Of a DNA stretch of 64,000 bases, positions 9,304 through 19,403 are shown in pieces. The stretch lies in assembly GCF_008035925.1 (NCBI RefSeq), contig NZ_CP036264.1:2600443-2664442 (forward strand), in the 5' to 3' direction. The DNA comes from Stieleria maiorica (lineage in GTDB: Bacteria; Planctomycetota; Planctomycetia; Pirellulales; Pirellulaceae). How positions within the stretch are numbered: position 1 is the first letter of the stretch; every line of letters begins with the position of its first letter. The notes under the pieces were generated by a model. The model did no database searches and was not told the DNA's origin. It worked only from the letters and a program-made list of their open reading frames with translations. The translations under genes were made by a program, and so were the position numbers.

Positions 9304-9465
9304 TCACGCCATTTCCTTCAGTAAGATCGCGACGAGAAACAACAGTATCAACACTGTTTGACCGAGAAGCATTTCGAGGGGCGTGTAAAGGACGCGAGGA
9401 TCATCAAGGCCACGTTCGAGCTCAACTCGTTCAGCGACTTGGTGTTCCGGATTTCGCATCAACAT
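9304..9465 (-). CDS. 53-residue single-pass membrane protein
   Basis: A short frame with charged N-terminus (MLMRNPEHQVAERVELERG) and one transmembrane segment (QTVLILLFLVAILLKEM) at the C-terminus. AGGAG precedes the ATG at a good distance, and a near-perfect sigma54 promoter lies 60-75 bases upstream (9525-9539). These signals, more than homology, make it a likely gene. It recalls the 43-residue membrane protein at 25079-25210, which has the same kind of promoter. Function unknown. The rest of 9129-9780 holds only promoters. Confidence 0.55.
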   Translation of the reverse strand: MLMRNPEHQVAERVELERGLDDPRVLYTPLEMLLGQTVLILLFLVAILLKEMA

Positions 9466-9524
9466 GACAAGATCTCCTTGGAGTGACGGAATGGTGAGTC
9501 ACGCGACGTCGAGCAACCTCAAAT

Positions 9525-9539
9525 GCAACGAACATGCCA
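9525..9539 (-). promoter_or_regulatory. Sigma54-type -24/-12 promoter
   Basis: On the minus strand TGGCATGTTCGTTGC: one mismatch to TGGCAC-N5-TTGC. It lies 60 bases upstream of the small membrane protein at 9465. Confidence 0.55.
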
Positions 9540-9717
9540 ATGGGTCGTGCCGGCCGCGGCGTAGGCTTTTTACCGACGGACAGGTTCATGTCTTGCCAGA
9601 AAGCGTCAAACCGCGTTTCCAATGACAACCTGGGTTGACGCATCGTCGCAGGGCGGTGGCGGACTCGTTTCAATGGAGGAACCGCTTCAGCGTACGGTGC
9701 GCATGCTTGAAGTGTTT

Positions 9718-9734
9718 TTGGCACTGCCTTTGCA
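9718..9734 (+). promoter_or_regulatory. Consensus sigma54 promoter
   Basis: TTGGCACTGCCTTTGCA is an exact match to the sigma54 consensus (TTGGCAC-N5-TTGCA). The expected transcription start, about 12 bases downstream, leaves a leader of roughly 35 bases before the ATG at 9781. Confidence 0.8.
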
Positions 9735-9780
9735 TGATCTACCATAATCTGCCCATTACTCATCCAATGGATTGCTTCAC

Positions 9781-10830
9781 ATGTCTCTCGATCTGACAAC
9801 GAACTTTGGCGGCCTAAGACTTCACTCTCCGCTAATCGTCGGAGCCTGCCCGCTGACGGGCAACACGAAAACTCGGATCGCGTTGGAGCGTGCCGGTGCG
9901 GGGGCGATCGTTCTGCCGTCGCTGTTCGAAGAACACGTGATCGCGTGGCGAATTCGCGATGGCGGTCCCGTGACCGAGCGAGAACAACGACTGCTCGATC
10001 GCATGACGGGAATGACGCGAAGGGCATTGGTTCCCGATGTCGAAACCTACCTCGCCATGCTAAACCGCGCGAGCGTGCAGTCCAACATTCCCGTCATCGC
10101 CAGTCTGCACGGTGGCACGGACGGCGATTGGCTGGACTTCGCTGGCGAGCTACAAGTCACGGGAGCCAATGCAATCGAACTGAACGTGCATCATCGGCCT
10201 GACAACGACTACGATGAACCTCGAGAGCTGGAAAATCAAGTCGTCAACTTGGTGAAGGAGATTCGGGCATCCATTCGGGTTCCGCTGTTCTTGAAATTAC
10301 ACCGCGAGTACACCGCTGTCAGCCATTTGGCGCGACGATTGGTCTCAGGTGTTCAAGGGCTGGTGCTCTATGCACGCGATCCGGAGATCGACATCGCATT
10401 GGACAATTTTAAACTTCAATGTAAATGGGGGCTATCGCCTCCCGGTGTGCTTTCACCGACTTTGAGAGCGTTGATGAGCGTCTATGGCCACTGTCCGACC
10501 ATGCCGCTGGCTGGAAACGGTGGAATCGGTCGACCAGAAGACGTGATCAAGACGCTGCTCGCCGGTGCGGATGCAGCGATGGTTGTCTCCGCCGTGTACC
10601 GCGAAGGCCCTGACATCATTCGTACGATGCTGGACGGACTGACACGGTTTATGGAGAGTCATCGCATCCGTTCTCTCAATGAACTGAATTCGAAGCGTCC
10701 GATGGAGTTCAGCAGCGAAGAAGAACGACGAAACACGATCGAAGGGCTATCGCTGAAGCCTGGCTTCAACGGCATCGGCGAGGGCGAACACGTCATTCGT
10801 TCAGACAAGTGGGGCCATCCGGTCGTATGA
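9781..10830 (+). CDS. Dihydroorotate dehydrogenase-like flavoprotein
   Basis: 349-residue TIM-barrel protein of the DHOD/FMN family. Recognisable parts are the N-terminal LTTNFGGLRLHSPLIVGA, the substrate-side strand NAIELNVHH, the LFLKLHREY strand and the FMN phosphate-binding NGGIGRPEDVIKTLLAGADAAMV. The usual Asn-Ser/Cys-Pro-Asn motif of true dihydroorotate dehydrogenases is absent after NAIELNV, so pyrimidine synthesis is doubtful; an oxidoreductase role under oxygen limitation is more likely. ATG 9781 is chosen over a TTG at 9772. An exact sigma54 promoter precedes it, which ties it to the stress cluster. Confidence 0.85.
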   Translation: MSLDLTTNFGGLRLHSPLIVGACPLTGNTKTRIALERAGAGAIVLPSLFEEHVIAWRIRDGGPVTEREQRLLDRMTGMTRRALVPDVETYLAMLNRASVQSNIPVIASLHGGTDGDWLDFAGELQVTGANAIELNVHHRPDNDYDEPRELENQVVNLVKEIRASIRVPLFLKLHREYTAVSHLARRLVSGVQGLVLYARDPEIDIALDNFKLQCKWGLSPPGVLSPTLRALMSVYGHCPTMPLAGNGGIGRPEDVIKTLLAGADAAMVVSAVYREGPDIIRTMLDGLTRFMESHRIRSLNELNSKRPMEFSSEEERRNTIEGLSLKPGFNGIGEGEHVIRSDKWGHPVV

Positions 10831-11463
10831 ATGGCGATACGGCCTCGCGTGCTGGGCTGCTTTTTTTACATCGTTCCAGCCGATCAACCGAGTGGTGTGG
10901 CCATCACCCGCCAAGACACAATTGACACGACAGGAATGCGAGTCGATGAGATTGTCCAAAGGTGCTACGAACAGTCCCCTTGGGATGCTCTCAGTCGCGA
11001 AGGGGTTTGCGACCGAATCGTCGACCTCGTGGTTGAATTGGTGCGAGCGCACAAACCCGGGATGCCTGGATTAAACCAAACCATTGACGTTTGCCAGAAG
11101 TCAGGATCGCAACTCGCGCTCGCGTCACCCTCACCGATGACGTTGATTCAGGCGACGATCAATGCGCTGGACCTGCACAATGTTTTCCCGGTGATCGTGT
11201 CAGGTGCGAAATTGCGGTACTCGAAGCCTCATCCCGAAGTATACCTGAACGCCGCTGACGCACTCGAAGTGCAGCCTCAGCGGTGCGTCGCGCTGGAGGA
11301 CTCGTTCATTGGCCTTCTGGCCGCCAAAGCAGCGCAGATGAAAACGATCGTGATTCCTGAAGCTTCCGCAGCGAATCAATCGCACTTTGCCATCGCTGAT
11401 CGACAACTTGCCACGCTGGGTGAATTGACCGCCGATCTGCTGAACGCTCTCGAAGATCGCTAG
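10831..11463 (+). pseudogene. HAD phosphatase (YniC/HxpB-like) lacking its catalytic N-terminus
   Basis: From about residue 25 onward the protein aligns well with the HxpB/beta-phosphoglucomutase group: TTGMRVDEIVQRCYEQ, motif II LALASPSPM, motif III lysine in LRYSKPHPEVYLNA and motif IV CVALEDSFIG. The first 35-40 residues of the family, which hold the nucleophile DxDG, are missing and replaced by an unrelated stretch. It therefore should be inactive as a phosphatase. It follows the flavoprotein gene directly (tga then atg) and was probably its operon partner. Confidence 0.7.
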
Positions 11464-11568
11464 CATGCATTACAATGGAGCGGGTCACGCAACGGCAAAG
11501 GCCACGAAACAGCGAGTTCGGCAAACATTGCCACTGCTGCAACTAGAGCCGTCGACATTGAAAACGCA

Positions 11569-13106
11569 ATGAAATCGTTCACGACACTGTACTTGCATTT
11601 TATGCGGAACCGGGCCAGCCGCCGCAATTTGCGAATTCTTACCCAGTTCGCACTTTTGATGTCAGGGATGATTGCCATCTATAGCGTGAGCTTTCATCAC
11701 CTAATGGCCTGGGAGGGGCGACGCTACGGTTGGATCACAGGCGTCTATTGGACGTTAACGGTGATGTCCACGCTGGGATTCGGCGACATCACGTTTCACA
11801 CTGATCTGGGGCGACTGTTCTCAATGGTCGTCTTGATGATCGGGACGTTGTTCATGCTGATCCTGCTTCCCTTCACCTTCAGTCAATTCTTCTACGCACC
11901 GTGGATACAAGCTCAGGTAGCGGCGCGGACACCTCGCGAACTGCCCGTCAATGCCGAGGATCACGTGATTGTAACACATTACGGCCCGGTCGAGGCTGCT
12001 TTGATCAAGAGGCTGACGCAGTTCAAATATCCATAAGTGATTCTCGTATCGGATGCCGCAGAAGCGTTGCGACTTCACGATCTGGACTTGAAAGTCGTTG
12101 TTGGTGAATTGGACGATCCTAAGACGTGCCACCTGCTTCGCACTGAAACGGCCGCACTTGTGGCCACCATCGACACTGATGTCATCAAAACCAATGTCGC
12201 TTTCACGGCACGCGAAGTCTCCGAAACAGTGCTAGTCGTCGTGACCGCCACTGATGTCGCCTCGGTCGACATTTTGGAGCTAGCCGGATGCACACAAGTG
12301 CTTCAGCTCGCAGAAATGATGGGCCGGTCGCTGGCCCGACGCATAATCGGGCGCGATGCAAAAACGCACGTCATCGGGCAATTTGATGAATTGTTGATCG
12401 CCGAGGCCAGCGCGGCTAGAACGCCATTGGTCGGCAGAACGCCTCGTGACATTCGTCTCCGCGATCACGTCAATCTTAGCGTGTCGGGGGTCTGCGAGCG
12501 GGGGTGGTACCAAAACGCGGGCCCCGACACCTTGATCAGCAGGGCATGGATTTTCGCATTGTGGAAAAGAGGGAGAAGCAAAAACACGATGACAGACTCA
12601 TCGTAGGCGACGCGACCGACCTCGAAGTTCTCAAGCGAGCCGGAATCATGGAAACGTCTGCGGTGGTGATTACGACGCACGATGATGCGTTCAACATTTA
12701 TTTGACGCTGTATTGCCGGCGGTTGCGTGCGGACGTTCAGATCATCAGTCGTGCGACACTCGAACGCAATACCCATACACTCCACCGTGCCGGTGCCGAT
12801 TTTGTAATCTCTGAGGCGTCTATGGGGGAGAACGGGATTTTCAATCTGCTCCGACGCAGCGATGTGCTGTTGATAGCCGAAGGGTTAGACCTTTTCAAGG
12901 TGCGCGTGCCTTCGTCACTTGCAGGAAAGACACTTGTCGAAGGGGCTGTGCGGCAACGCACCGGTTGCAGCGTGATCGTATTTTAAGGCGATGAGAGATT
13001 GCTCGTTAATCCAGAACCGGATTCAAAGCCCCCGGCGAATGCGGAAATGATTGTGATCGGTACAGAGGAATCGCAACAGCGTTTCTTGGATTCGCACCTA
13101 GATTGA
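11569..13106 (+). pseudogene. Broken TrkA-N (RCK) potassium channel
   Basis: Two-helix K+ channel with selectivity filter TLGFGD (about 11770), followed by two RCK/TrkA-N regions (for example KVVVGELDDP, and later DRLIVGDATDLEVLKRAGI). The frame is interrupted by a TAA at 12034-12036 in the first Rossmann fold, by a frame change with apparent loss of sequence near 12490-12560, and by a TAA at 12984-12986 after which the same frame continues (GDERLLVNPEPDSKPPANAEM) to a TGA at 13104. The homologous residues on both sides of each break show this is a decayed gene, not separate small genes. Original function: regulated K+ flux across the inner membrane. Confidence 0.85.
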
Positions 13107-13871
13107 CAATGGTATCTCAGATGCGATTGGAAAGCAGAAAGGAGATGGAGGGAAATAGAATTGTAGAGGTTTCCGGAATTTCCATTTCTAACATCCTTAA
13201 ACCGTCATACCCGAAGGCAGCCGGTGGTAGTGTCAATGGCCGTCGCCACCCAGGAAACGTCCGGTTACGCTTTTGGAATTCAATCATCACCAGTCTGCTG
13301 ACCGTTGGTTGTTGCAACTCACGAAGTGATTTTTGTGATCGATAGGAGGAAAACTCTCTTCGCGGCAGAAGTCCACGCACGACAAGACGTTTCGTAGTTT
13401 GTCCGCACGCCCCTAAACCAAGCACTCAACATGCTTGCCAATTTCTATGCGATGCTGCTTCTGGTGGTAGCGGTCAGGCTTGCTATGGGATCTGGGGCGG
13501 GGGCAGCCGATAGTGTCTAGTGCCCATGCGAATAATGTCAACGTCGGTTGGCGGTTGTGTTCGATTGTTAACGCGACGCGGGCAGCCGATGGCGACTTCC
13601 AACGGAAGTACCGCTTATGCTCCGCAACGGGTTCTAGCTCGTTCGAAAGATCTGGCGTAATCGGCACAGGGGTTGCATGAGCTGAGTTGAGAGCGGCGGA
13701 ACGCCGAATGCTTCTCACCTGAGAACAGCCTTCCGTGCCGATCCAGCCGGAATTCGCTTCGCGAGGCCGGTTCGGCATAATCTAAACGGCTCGGTTTGCC
13801 GTACGCCCAGATTGCTGTCGCTTTCCGTCCCAATGCAACCGTAAGGCGAGTGGCACTGCGAGCCGAAACTT
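13107..13871. other. Gene-free stretch between two pseudogenes
   Basis: 765 bases with no gene I can support. A 30-codon frame starting at 13431 (MLANFYAMLLLVVAVRLAMG) looks like a lone hydrophobic segment and stops at once; it may be a remnant. Confidence 0.4.
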
Positions 13872-14208
13872 ATGTCGCACCTACTGTTTCATGTTGTTCA
13901 ATGCCGTGGCACGCTAAACATGCCCGGATCTACGTCCATTTTCAGTCAATGCAAGGCATGAAAACATTATGGCAGCTGTTTCCGAAGCAGCCCGACGCGC
14001 ACGCCGCATTGCGACAGCGAATCTTAAGCGAGGACGGTCCATTCGTGTACGACTGCGACACCAAACACCGGCCGCGGAGATGACGTTGGACCTCCTGGAA
14101 CGCATGATATGTCGCTATTGCGGATGCCAGCCACATTGCACGGCAACTCGGGAAGCGTGCGTGTTACGCAAGCGGGTTGTGGTCGAATCGCGGAGCAGCT
14201 TGGCATAA
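13872..14208 (+). pseudogene. Frameshifted HPF-like gene remnant
   Basis: The frame from 13872 (HVVQCRGTLNMPGSTSIF) aligns to the middle of the HPF-like protein at 8266-8640, then a frame change near 13940 is needed to continue into ARHENIMAAVSEAARRARRI, which is almost identical to the basic C-terminal helix of that protein. The N-terminal third is missing. A tail rich in Cys and Arg follows to the stop at 14206. Confidence 0.75.
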
Positions 14209-14281
14209 CGCGTTGCGGTACCGATTCATGGAAATGACGGTATGACGTTCGCAAAGTTTTTCTCAAGAAATGGACTGATAG

Positions 14282-14758
14282 ATGTTGGATCACCTTTGGG
14301 TTGAAGAGTTTACGAAGCACTGCGTTCGGCTGATGATCGCAATATCATTCGGAGGCGCCCTCGGTTTGGAACGCCAGTTGCGTGGGCAGTGGGCGGGGGT
14401 CCGGACTCACATGATGGTATCTTTGGGCGCAGCGATCTTCACAATCGCCGCTGTCACAACCGCTCCGGACGATTCGAATGAAGTCACGCGAGTGATTCAA
14501 GGGATCGCGGCCGGTATTGGCTTTCTGGGGGCGGGGACGATCCTCAAGCTCGGTCCTGAAGTGCAAGTGAAGGGGCTGACCACTGCAAGCTCAATATGGT
14601 TGGCGGCGGCGCTCGGAACTGTTGCCGGAATGGGCGAATACGCACTGGCAGTGGCCTCCGGCTTAATTTCGCTGCTGGTGCTCGGAATGCTCCGTCCTCT
14701 TACAAAAACCTTCGGCCGCAATGGCGAGTCACCAAACCAATCCGCTTCCCGAAGCTGA
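14282..14758 (+). CDS. MgtC/SapB family membrane protein
   Basis: 158 residues with four to five hydrophobic segments and the family core: SFGGALGLERQLRGQWAG, RTHMMVSLGAAIF, GIAAGIGFLGAGTILK and GLTTASSIWLAAALGTVAGMG. MgtC-type proteins act in the inner membrane and help cells survive acid or low magnesium, probably by interacting with ATP synthase or other transporters. It lacks the C-terminal ACT-like domain of the longer MgtC proteins. It stands between a broken HPF gene and the two-component remnant. Confidence 0.9.
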   Translation: MLDHLWVEEFTKHCVRLMIAISFGGALGLERQLRGQWAGVRTHMMVSLGAAIFTIAAVTTAPDDSNEVTRVIQGIAAGIGFLGAGTILKLGPEVQVKGLTTASSIWLAAALGTVAGMGEYALAVASGLISLLVLGMLRPLTKTFGRNGESPNQSASRS

Positions 14759-14989
14759 CCTCGCTCCACAGGGCATCTCGGTGGGACTGAAAGACGCGTC
14801 GATCAAGCCAGGATTGATACACGTATGAGCCGGAACTTGATTCGAACTGATCCACATTGCGGTGCTGGCATCCAAGGCTGGTCAAACGTTGAAATGGAAT
14901 CTTGAGACGTAGGATGCAAGCCTCATGATCGACGCTGTTGACCTGGGGCAGTTTTGACCGGGGGCAGGGAATCGCGCCCAAGCACGAGA

Positions 14990-15169
14990 ATCATGTTTTC
15001 GATCTTTTTTTGCACTCAGGCCGAAAAGGCCGGACAGGGCACGGGACTTGGGCTATCGGTTGCACGCAGCTTGCCCGAATCGATCGCAGGTTCGGTACGA
15101 GCTGAAAGCAAGACCAACCGCGGAGCGTCTTTTGCGTTTCCCCTGCCCGGGCGTTTGCAAGATTCCTAG
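14990..15169 (+). pseudogene. C-terminal remnant of a sensor histidine kinase
   Basis: Only the last part of a HATPase_c domain remains: HVFDLF (from the F-box) in one frame, then after a frame change the G2 box [14 protein letters not shown] and the final strands [17 protein letters not shown]. The wording is close to the C-terminus of the intact kinase at 22355-23572. It ends about 90 bases before the response regulator gene, exactly where a kinase partner would be expected. Confidence 0.75.
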
Positions 15170-15260
15170 TGGTCGCCGCGGTCGGTGCTTCAGGGCAAGG
15201 GCAATCAGAACAGTTTTTTGGCAATTCCCGCGACACCACGCTTTCGCTACAATACGGTTC

Positions 15261-16646
15261 ATGAGCGAAACGCCAAAACGCATACTGATTGCCGACGACG
15301 AACCGTTGTATCGTGACACAACTGCTGAACTGTTGCGTGACGAAGGTTACGAATGCATTTGCGTCGAGGATGCCAATGACGCGATCGAAGTTCTGCAAGG
15401 CCACCCGTTTGATCTGATCTTATCGGATCTAAACATGCCGGGCAATTTGAAGCTTGAGTTATTGAAAGAGGGGCGAACGAAGTATTCACACATTCCGATG
15501 ATTGTGGTGACCGGCGTTCCCTCGGTGCCCAGCGCGATCGAAAGCGTGCGACTGGGGATTGCGGACTATCTGCTGAAACCGATTAAGTTCGAGGAACTGT
15601 TGGCAGCGGTCCATCGGGCGATCCGACAACCGACGACCCTACCTCGCGCAACCACCTCAGCTTCGAACGTCACGGACACACGCACGGAGTACCCAGAAGT
15701 TATCGGTCGTAGTCAACCGATGATCGAACTTCTCGACATCGTGGACCGAGTCGCGACAAGTAACGCAAACATTCTGATCACAGGTGAGAGCGGCACCGGC
15801 AAGGAAGTGATCGCCAAAGCCATCCATGACCACAGCCAACGTGCCGATCACCCAATTCAAATCATTGACTGCACTGCTGTACCCGAGTCGCTTTTTGAGT
15901 CGGTATTGTTCGGCCACGTCAAAGGATCATTCACCGGCGCGGTCAAGGACCAAAAAGGACTGTTGAGGAACTGTGACGGCGGAACCGCGTTCTTTGATGA
16001 ACTCGGGGAATTGCCGCAGACGTCACAGGCCAAATTGTTGCGTGTGATTCAGGAACAGACTTTTACGCCGGTCGGTGAGAGCCGCCCCGTTCAAGTTGAT
16101 GCCCGATTCATTTGCGCCACGAACCGCGATTTGCAAAAGGAAGTCGCCGCAGCCCGTTTTCGACAAGATTTGTTCTACCGCCTTGCCGTTATTCATATTG
16201 AGCTGGCGCCCTTGCGAGAACGAGGCGACGATGTGGTATTGCTGGCCAAACATTTTTTGAATCAACTAAATTCCGGTCGCGCAGAAGTGACAGATTTGTC
16301 AACTCAAACGCTGGAGTGTTTTCGTCGCTATGATTGGCCTGGTAACATTCGAGAGCTTCGCAATGTTATGGAGAGAGCGATCACTTTGGCCCGCGGGCCG
16401 AAAATCGAAGTGGACGATTTGCCGCGACAACTTCGTGACGGACCGTGCCAGTCGGGGCCGGGGGCAGGGTTATCCGAGATTTCCCGCGACGAAGCGCTCG
16501 ACCATGCGGATCGCGAATATCTGGCGATCCTCCTAAAAAAACACGACGGCGTGATTGCCAGTGCGGCTCGGCAAGCGGGGCTGTCACGACAAGGACTGAG
16601 CAAGTTGCTCAAACGCCACGGGATTGACGCGGATGAGTACCGCTGA
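15261..16646 (+). CDS. Sigma54-dependent response regulator (NtrC family)
   Basis: 461 residues in three domains. A receiver (residues 1-120) has the acidic pocket LIADDE, the phospho-acceptor in [12 protein letters not shown], and the switch lysine in DYLLKPI. The central AAA+ activator domain has Walker A GESGTGKE, the sigma54-contact loop GSFTGA (GAFTGA with one change), Walker [14 protein letters not shown], and the [10 protein letters not shown] sensor. A Fis-type helix-turn-helix closes the protein ([21 protein letters not shown]). The ATG at 15261 starts directly before the receiver. It should activate -24/-12 promoters when phosphorylated; several lie in the surrounding 26 kb. Its own kinase gene next door is a remnant, so the kinase at 22355 is the best partner. 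Confidence 0.95.
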   Translation: MSETPKRILIADDEPLYRDTTAELLRDEGYECICVEDANDAIEVLQGHPFDLILSDLNMPGNLKLELLKEGRTKYSHIPMIVVTGVPSVPSAIESVRLGIADYLLKPIKFEELLAAVHRAIRQPTTLPRATTSASNVTDTRTEYPEVIGRSQPMIELLDIVDRVATSNANILITGESGTGKEVIAKAIHDHSQRADHPIQIIDCTAVPESLFESVLFGHVKGSFTGAVKDQKGLLRNCDGGTAFFDELGELPQTSQAKLLRVIQEQTFTPVGESRPVQVDARFICATNRDLQKEVAAARFRQDLFYRLAVIHIELAPLRERGDDVVLLAKHFLNQLNSGRAEVTDLSTQTLECFRRYDWPGNIRELRNVMERAITLARGPKIEVDDLPRQLRDGPCQSGPGAGLSEISRDEALDHADREYLAILLKKHDGVIASAARQAGLSRQGLSKLLKRHGIDADEYR

Positions 16647-16747
16647 AGCTTGGCAGGGTCCGCGAGCGGGAGCGGCACGTCAGGCTGCGCCCAGCACCAA
16701 AGATTGCGAGTCGATCACCAGCCCGCACTTCTCACAGAGGGTGGCTT

Positions 16748-17638
16748 TTATCGGTCACCGTTGTACTCGCCCATTTTTTCCTGTGGCGGTAACATCTTCT
16801 TCAATTTAAACCTCGCCCGCTGATGAGAATTCACTAAAGCCGCAAGATCGAATGCTTCCTGGTCGCTCAAGTGGGGATCATCTAAAGGCATGGCAATCTT
16901 CAGATATGATGCCAGCTTGGGGACGAGGCTCAGTCCCGCCCCGTCGTTTTAGGATTGCGGCCCCCAGACCGGCGGCCCTTCGTTGCCGCCAAGCCCGTCG
17001 GCTGCATGGCAGGAAGCGCAGTGTTCCGCGTACAGCGTGCGGTCCCTCCTAATACTTGGAGCATTTTTAGGGGGCTACAGAGTTGGCATGTGGCTGGGGC
17101 CCAACGGCTTGTCACGATTGACTTTGATCGGCTGGACTTCTGAAAACGATGTGATGCACGCCGTGATAGCGATCGCCAAATTGCTGCCGACCGGAGGTCT
17201 CGTCCCATTCTCACTCCGCATAAAGCAATTCAGGACTCGGTCTTGCAATGTGGTGACTCGCTTTTCGCGAGGAGACCAGGCGGGGTAGGCTGTCGCGATT
17301 CCGATGAAGCTGGCCACCACCGGATGCCGGCCATTTTCCAAGTGACATGAGGTGCAGTTGAGTTGATTGCCAACATAGTCGCGCGACAGTGCGTTCTCAC
17401 GAGTGCTCTCGACAATGGCTTCGCCCAACACGATGGCCTCGGAGCATGGCTTTGACACTAATGCTTCCTCGGAATCTTGACCGTACGCGATCGTCGCAAT
17501 GGACATCTGCTGGCAGATTGCTTCGCAACAGTACGCTGCCGACGCCCAGTTGCAGTTTACGCGTCGGATGCGGGCCAAACATGCGTCTGGGTAGGCTTGA
17601 TCGGTTGCGGGACTTGCCATTTGGTTCTGCAAAAACAT
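16748..17638 (-). pseudogene. Dihaem cytochrome c (thiosulfate dehydrogenase TsdA-like) with two stops
   Basis: In one continuous frame the sequence reads a first haem site NCTSCHLENGRHPV, then GTRPPVGSNLAIAI, a second haem site YAEHCASCHAADG, and GPPVWGPQS and PHLSDQEAFDLAALVNSH, the order and spacing of a TsdA-like periplasmic dihaem cytochrome. The frame is broken by TAG at 17075-17077 and TAA at 16949-16951, and closes at 16748. The N-terminal signal peptide is not evident. The intact protein would have oxidised thiosulfate or a related sulfur compound. Confidence 0.75.
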
Positions 17639-17925
17639 TCCCCGAAAACGGTTAATTCAGTGCTCCGATTTGCAATTGGCGTATCGTTCAGCGTGGTGAG
17701 AGAATCGGTCGATGAGCGACAACGGACTCGAGGCGAATTCACAAAGGCGTGTGTCGCGCAATGGGATCGGCCCCCCATGAAGAGCGATTGCCCCACCGAA
17801 CCGCCCTCCCTGTGTGACCATTCGTTTCTATGCGTCAACCTCCGTTTACGGATCCAGTCCACCGTAAGCTTCAGATTCCCAGATCTAACTTATTGATCCG
17901 CACCGATGTCGCAGAGAGAGACAAA

Positions 17926-17940
17926 CGGCCCCAAAATTGC
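17926..17940 (+). promoter_or_regulatory. Sigma54-type promoter
   Basis: CGGCCCCAAAATTGC keeps the invariant GG and GC at the right spacing and an exact -12 element; the -24 element has two mismatches. It lies 62 bases before the Usp gene at 18002. Nothing else was seen between 17639 and 18001. Confidence 0.4.
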
Positions 17941-18001
17941 GTGTGTATCTGCTTCAGTCATCAAAACGGGCAGCTAGATAGCCGGACTCAGAAAGCCACT
18001 C

Positions 18002-18862
18002 ATGAAAATTCTTCTACCATTGGATGACTCCACCTACGCAGGGTACGCATTGGAGATGCTCTGCTGCTTGCCAATCCGCGAGCAAGTCGACCTGTCTTTG
18101 TTGACCGTCATTGCCAGCTTACCCAACGCAGACTTAGAGGCGCTTGAACGTCGAGCTGTCGAGACTTTCCTTGAGCAGCGATCCAGGGTGCTGGCACGTC
18201 AGTTCCGAAGTGCGACGGCTCACACCTCTTGCGGATCACCCGGATTCGAAATCACGCAATTTGCAGCGGTAGAAGAGATTGATCTCGTCGTCCTCGGAGC
18301 GATCGGCCGTTCAGCTCTCCTGCGTGTTCTGCTGGGAAGCGTTTCTGAGTACGTTGCGGTCAGGGCTGGTTGTTCCGTTTTGGTCGTGCGTCCGCCGACA
18401 GGGATTTCTGCGTCGCGGTTTCTGAAAGCGGCGATGCCCGGCAATCTATTAATCGCGATCGGCAATACCAATTGCGATAGGCGCATGTCTCAATGGATAC
18501 GCGAAATGAAGATACCGATCGAAACGGAGATTCATTTGTTGCATGTGATAGAGCGACGCACCTACTACGAACGTGATCTACTTCGCAAGGCATCAGCCCA
18601 CCGGAAAGAAGTTCGCTCCCTCGCCAAACGGCACCTCGAAACGATCCAGTCCGAACTGCAATCGGCGGGCTTCGTGGTTTACACGAAGATCTGCGACGCG
18701 CCTCACATCGGCCAAGCACTGGTTGAATATGCGGCCGAGCGCGAATGCGAACTCATTCTCACGGGGGACCATCGAGAGTCGCTGATCGAACGCGCCCTGC
18801 TGGGCTGTACGTCGCGGTATGTCCTTCGACATGCACCGTGCAGCGTCTTAATCGCCCGTTGA
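18002..18862 (+). CDS. Tandem universal stress protein
   Basis: 286 residues, two Usp domains. Domain 1 runs from MKILLPLDDSTYAGYAL to LGAIGRSALLRVLLGSVSEY and CSVLVVRPP. Domain 2 ends in LTGDHRESLIERALLGCTSRYV and CSVLIAR. In both domains the first glycines of the ATP-binding signature are altered (LGAIGRS, LTGDHRE), so nucleotide binding may be weakened. It is a different subtype from the two UspE-like proteins at 1-891 and 25396-26394. Its 3' end overlaps the convergent Rnk-like gene by 15 bases. Confidence 0.9.
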   Translation: MKILLPLDDSTYAGYALEMLCCLPIREQVDLSLLTVIASLPNADLEALERRAVETFLEQRSRVLARQFRSATAHTSCGSPGFEITQFAAVEEIDLVVLGAIGRSALLRVLLGSVSEYVAVRAGCSVLVVRPPTGISASRFLKAAMPGNLLIAIGNTNCDRRMSQWIREMKIPIETEIHLLHVIERRTYYERDLLRKASAHRKEVRSLAKRHLETIQSELQSAGFVVYTKICDAPHIGQALVEYAAERECELILTGDHRESLIERALLGCTSRYVLRHAPCSVLIAR

Positions 18863-19343
18863 TTCGAACCGGCAGGGGCAATCCAAATCCGACATCGTCA
18901 ATGGAGTGAAAATCGCAACTCTCTGCAAGTTGAAGGCTCCCACTCGTTCGGGCTGAAACGTTACTTTTTCAATGCGTTTCGATAATTCCCGTCTGCATAC
19001 CTTCAAGGTCACAATTTCACCGACACGCCTCCCCAACAATTCCGCCCCCAGTAGCGAGAGGATCGAAAGCTTGCCTTCGGCAACGCACGTTTCCTCGGGA
19101 TCGACGAGCGTTAATGTTTCTGTCTTGCTCGGATCCAAATCCCGCAACCTAACAGAGGTGTTTATGGTGATGACGTCTCCGGGCACTTCGAGTCGGGCAA
19201 CGGTCGTCGCGTTGCCTAGCTCACGCCGCAAGTCGCTGACATAGGGCTTGTCGAGAATTGCCGCTGCAGATGAAATGACCAAAACGCTCTCGGGGCGATT
19301 GCGATCTTCCGCTGTGACGATGATTCTGTTTTTTGCGATCCAT
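18848..19343 (-). pseudogene. Rnk-like gene (copy 4) with one-base frameshift
   Basis: The body of the protein is intact: NRIIVTAEDRNR, DVITINTSVRLRDLD, LTLVDPEETC and LSLLGAELLGRRVGE, ending FQPERVGAFNL as in copy 2. The only suitable ATG (19343) is in the wrong frame; it is separated from the coding frame by a run of six A (19329-19334). Five A would join MDRK directly to NRIIV. This is either a true inactivating insertion or a sequencing error in a homopolymer. A sigma54-type promoter precedes the ATG. Extra residues follow the normal end of the family, overlapping the convergent Usp gene. Confidence 0.7.
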
Positions 19344-19388
19344 GATGGTGTATTCGAATTGATGAGGATGGGATAATGGCCAGTCTGC

Positions 19389-19403
19389 GCATTTTCTGTA
19401 CCA
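19389..19403 (-). promoter_or_regulatory. Sigma54-type promoter
   Basis: On the minus strand TGGTACAGAAAATGC: GG and GC correctly spaced, one mismatch in each element. It lies 46 bases upstream of the ATG at 19343. Confidence 0.4.

Noticed and set aside
13103-13345. 80-codon frame after the K+ channel
   Set aside because: No ribosome site and no protein-like pattern; begins inside the pseudogene stop.
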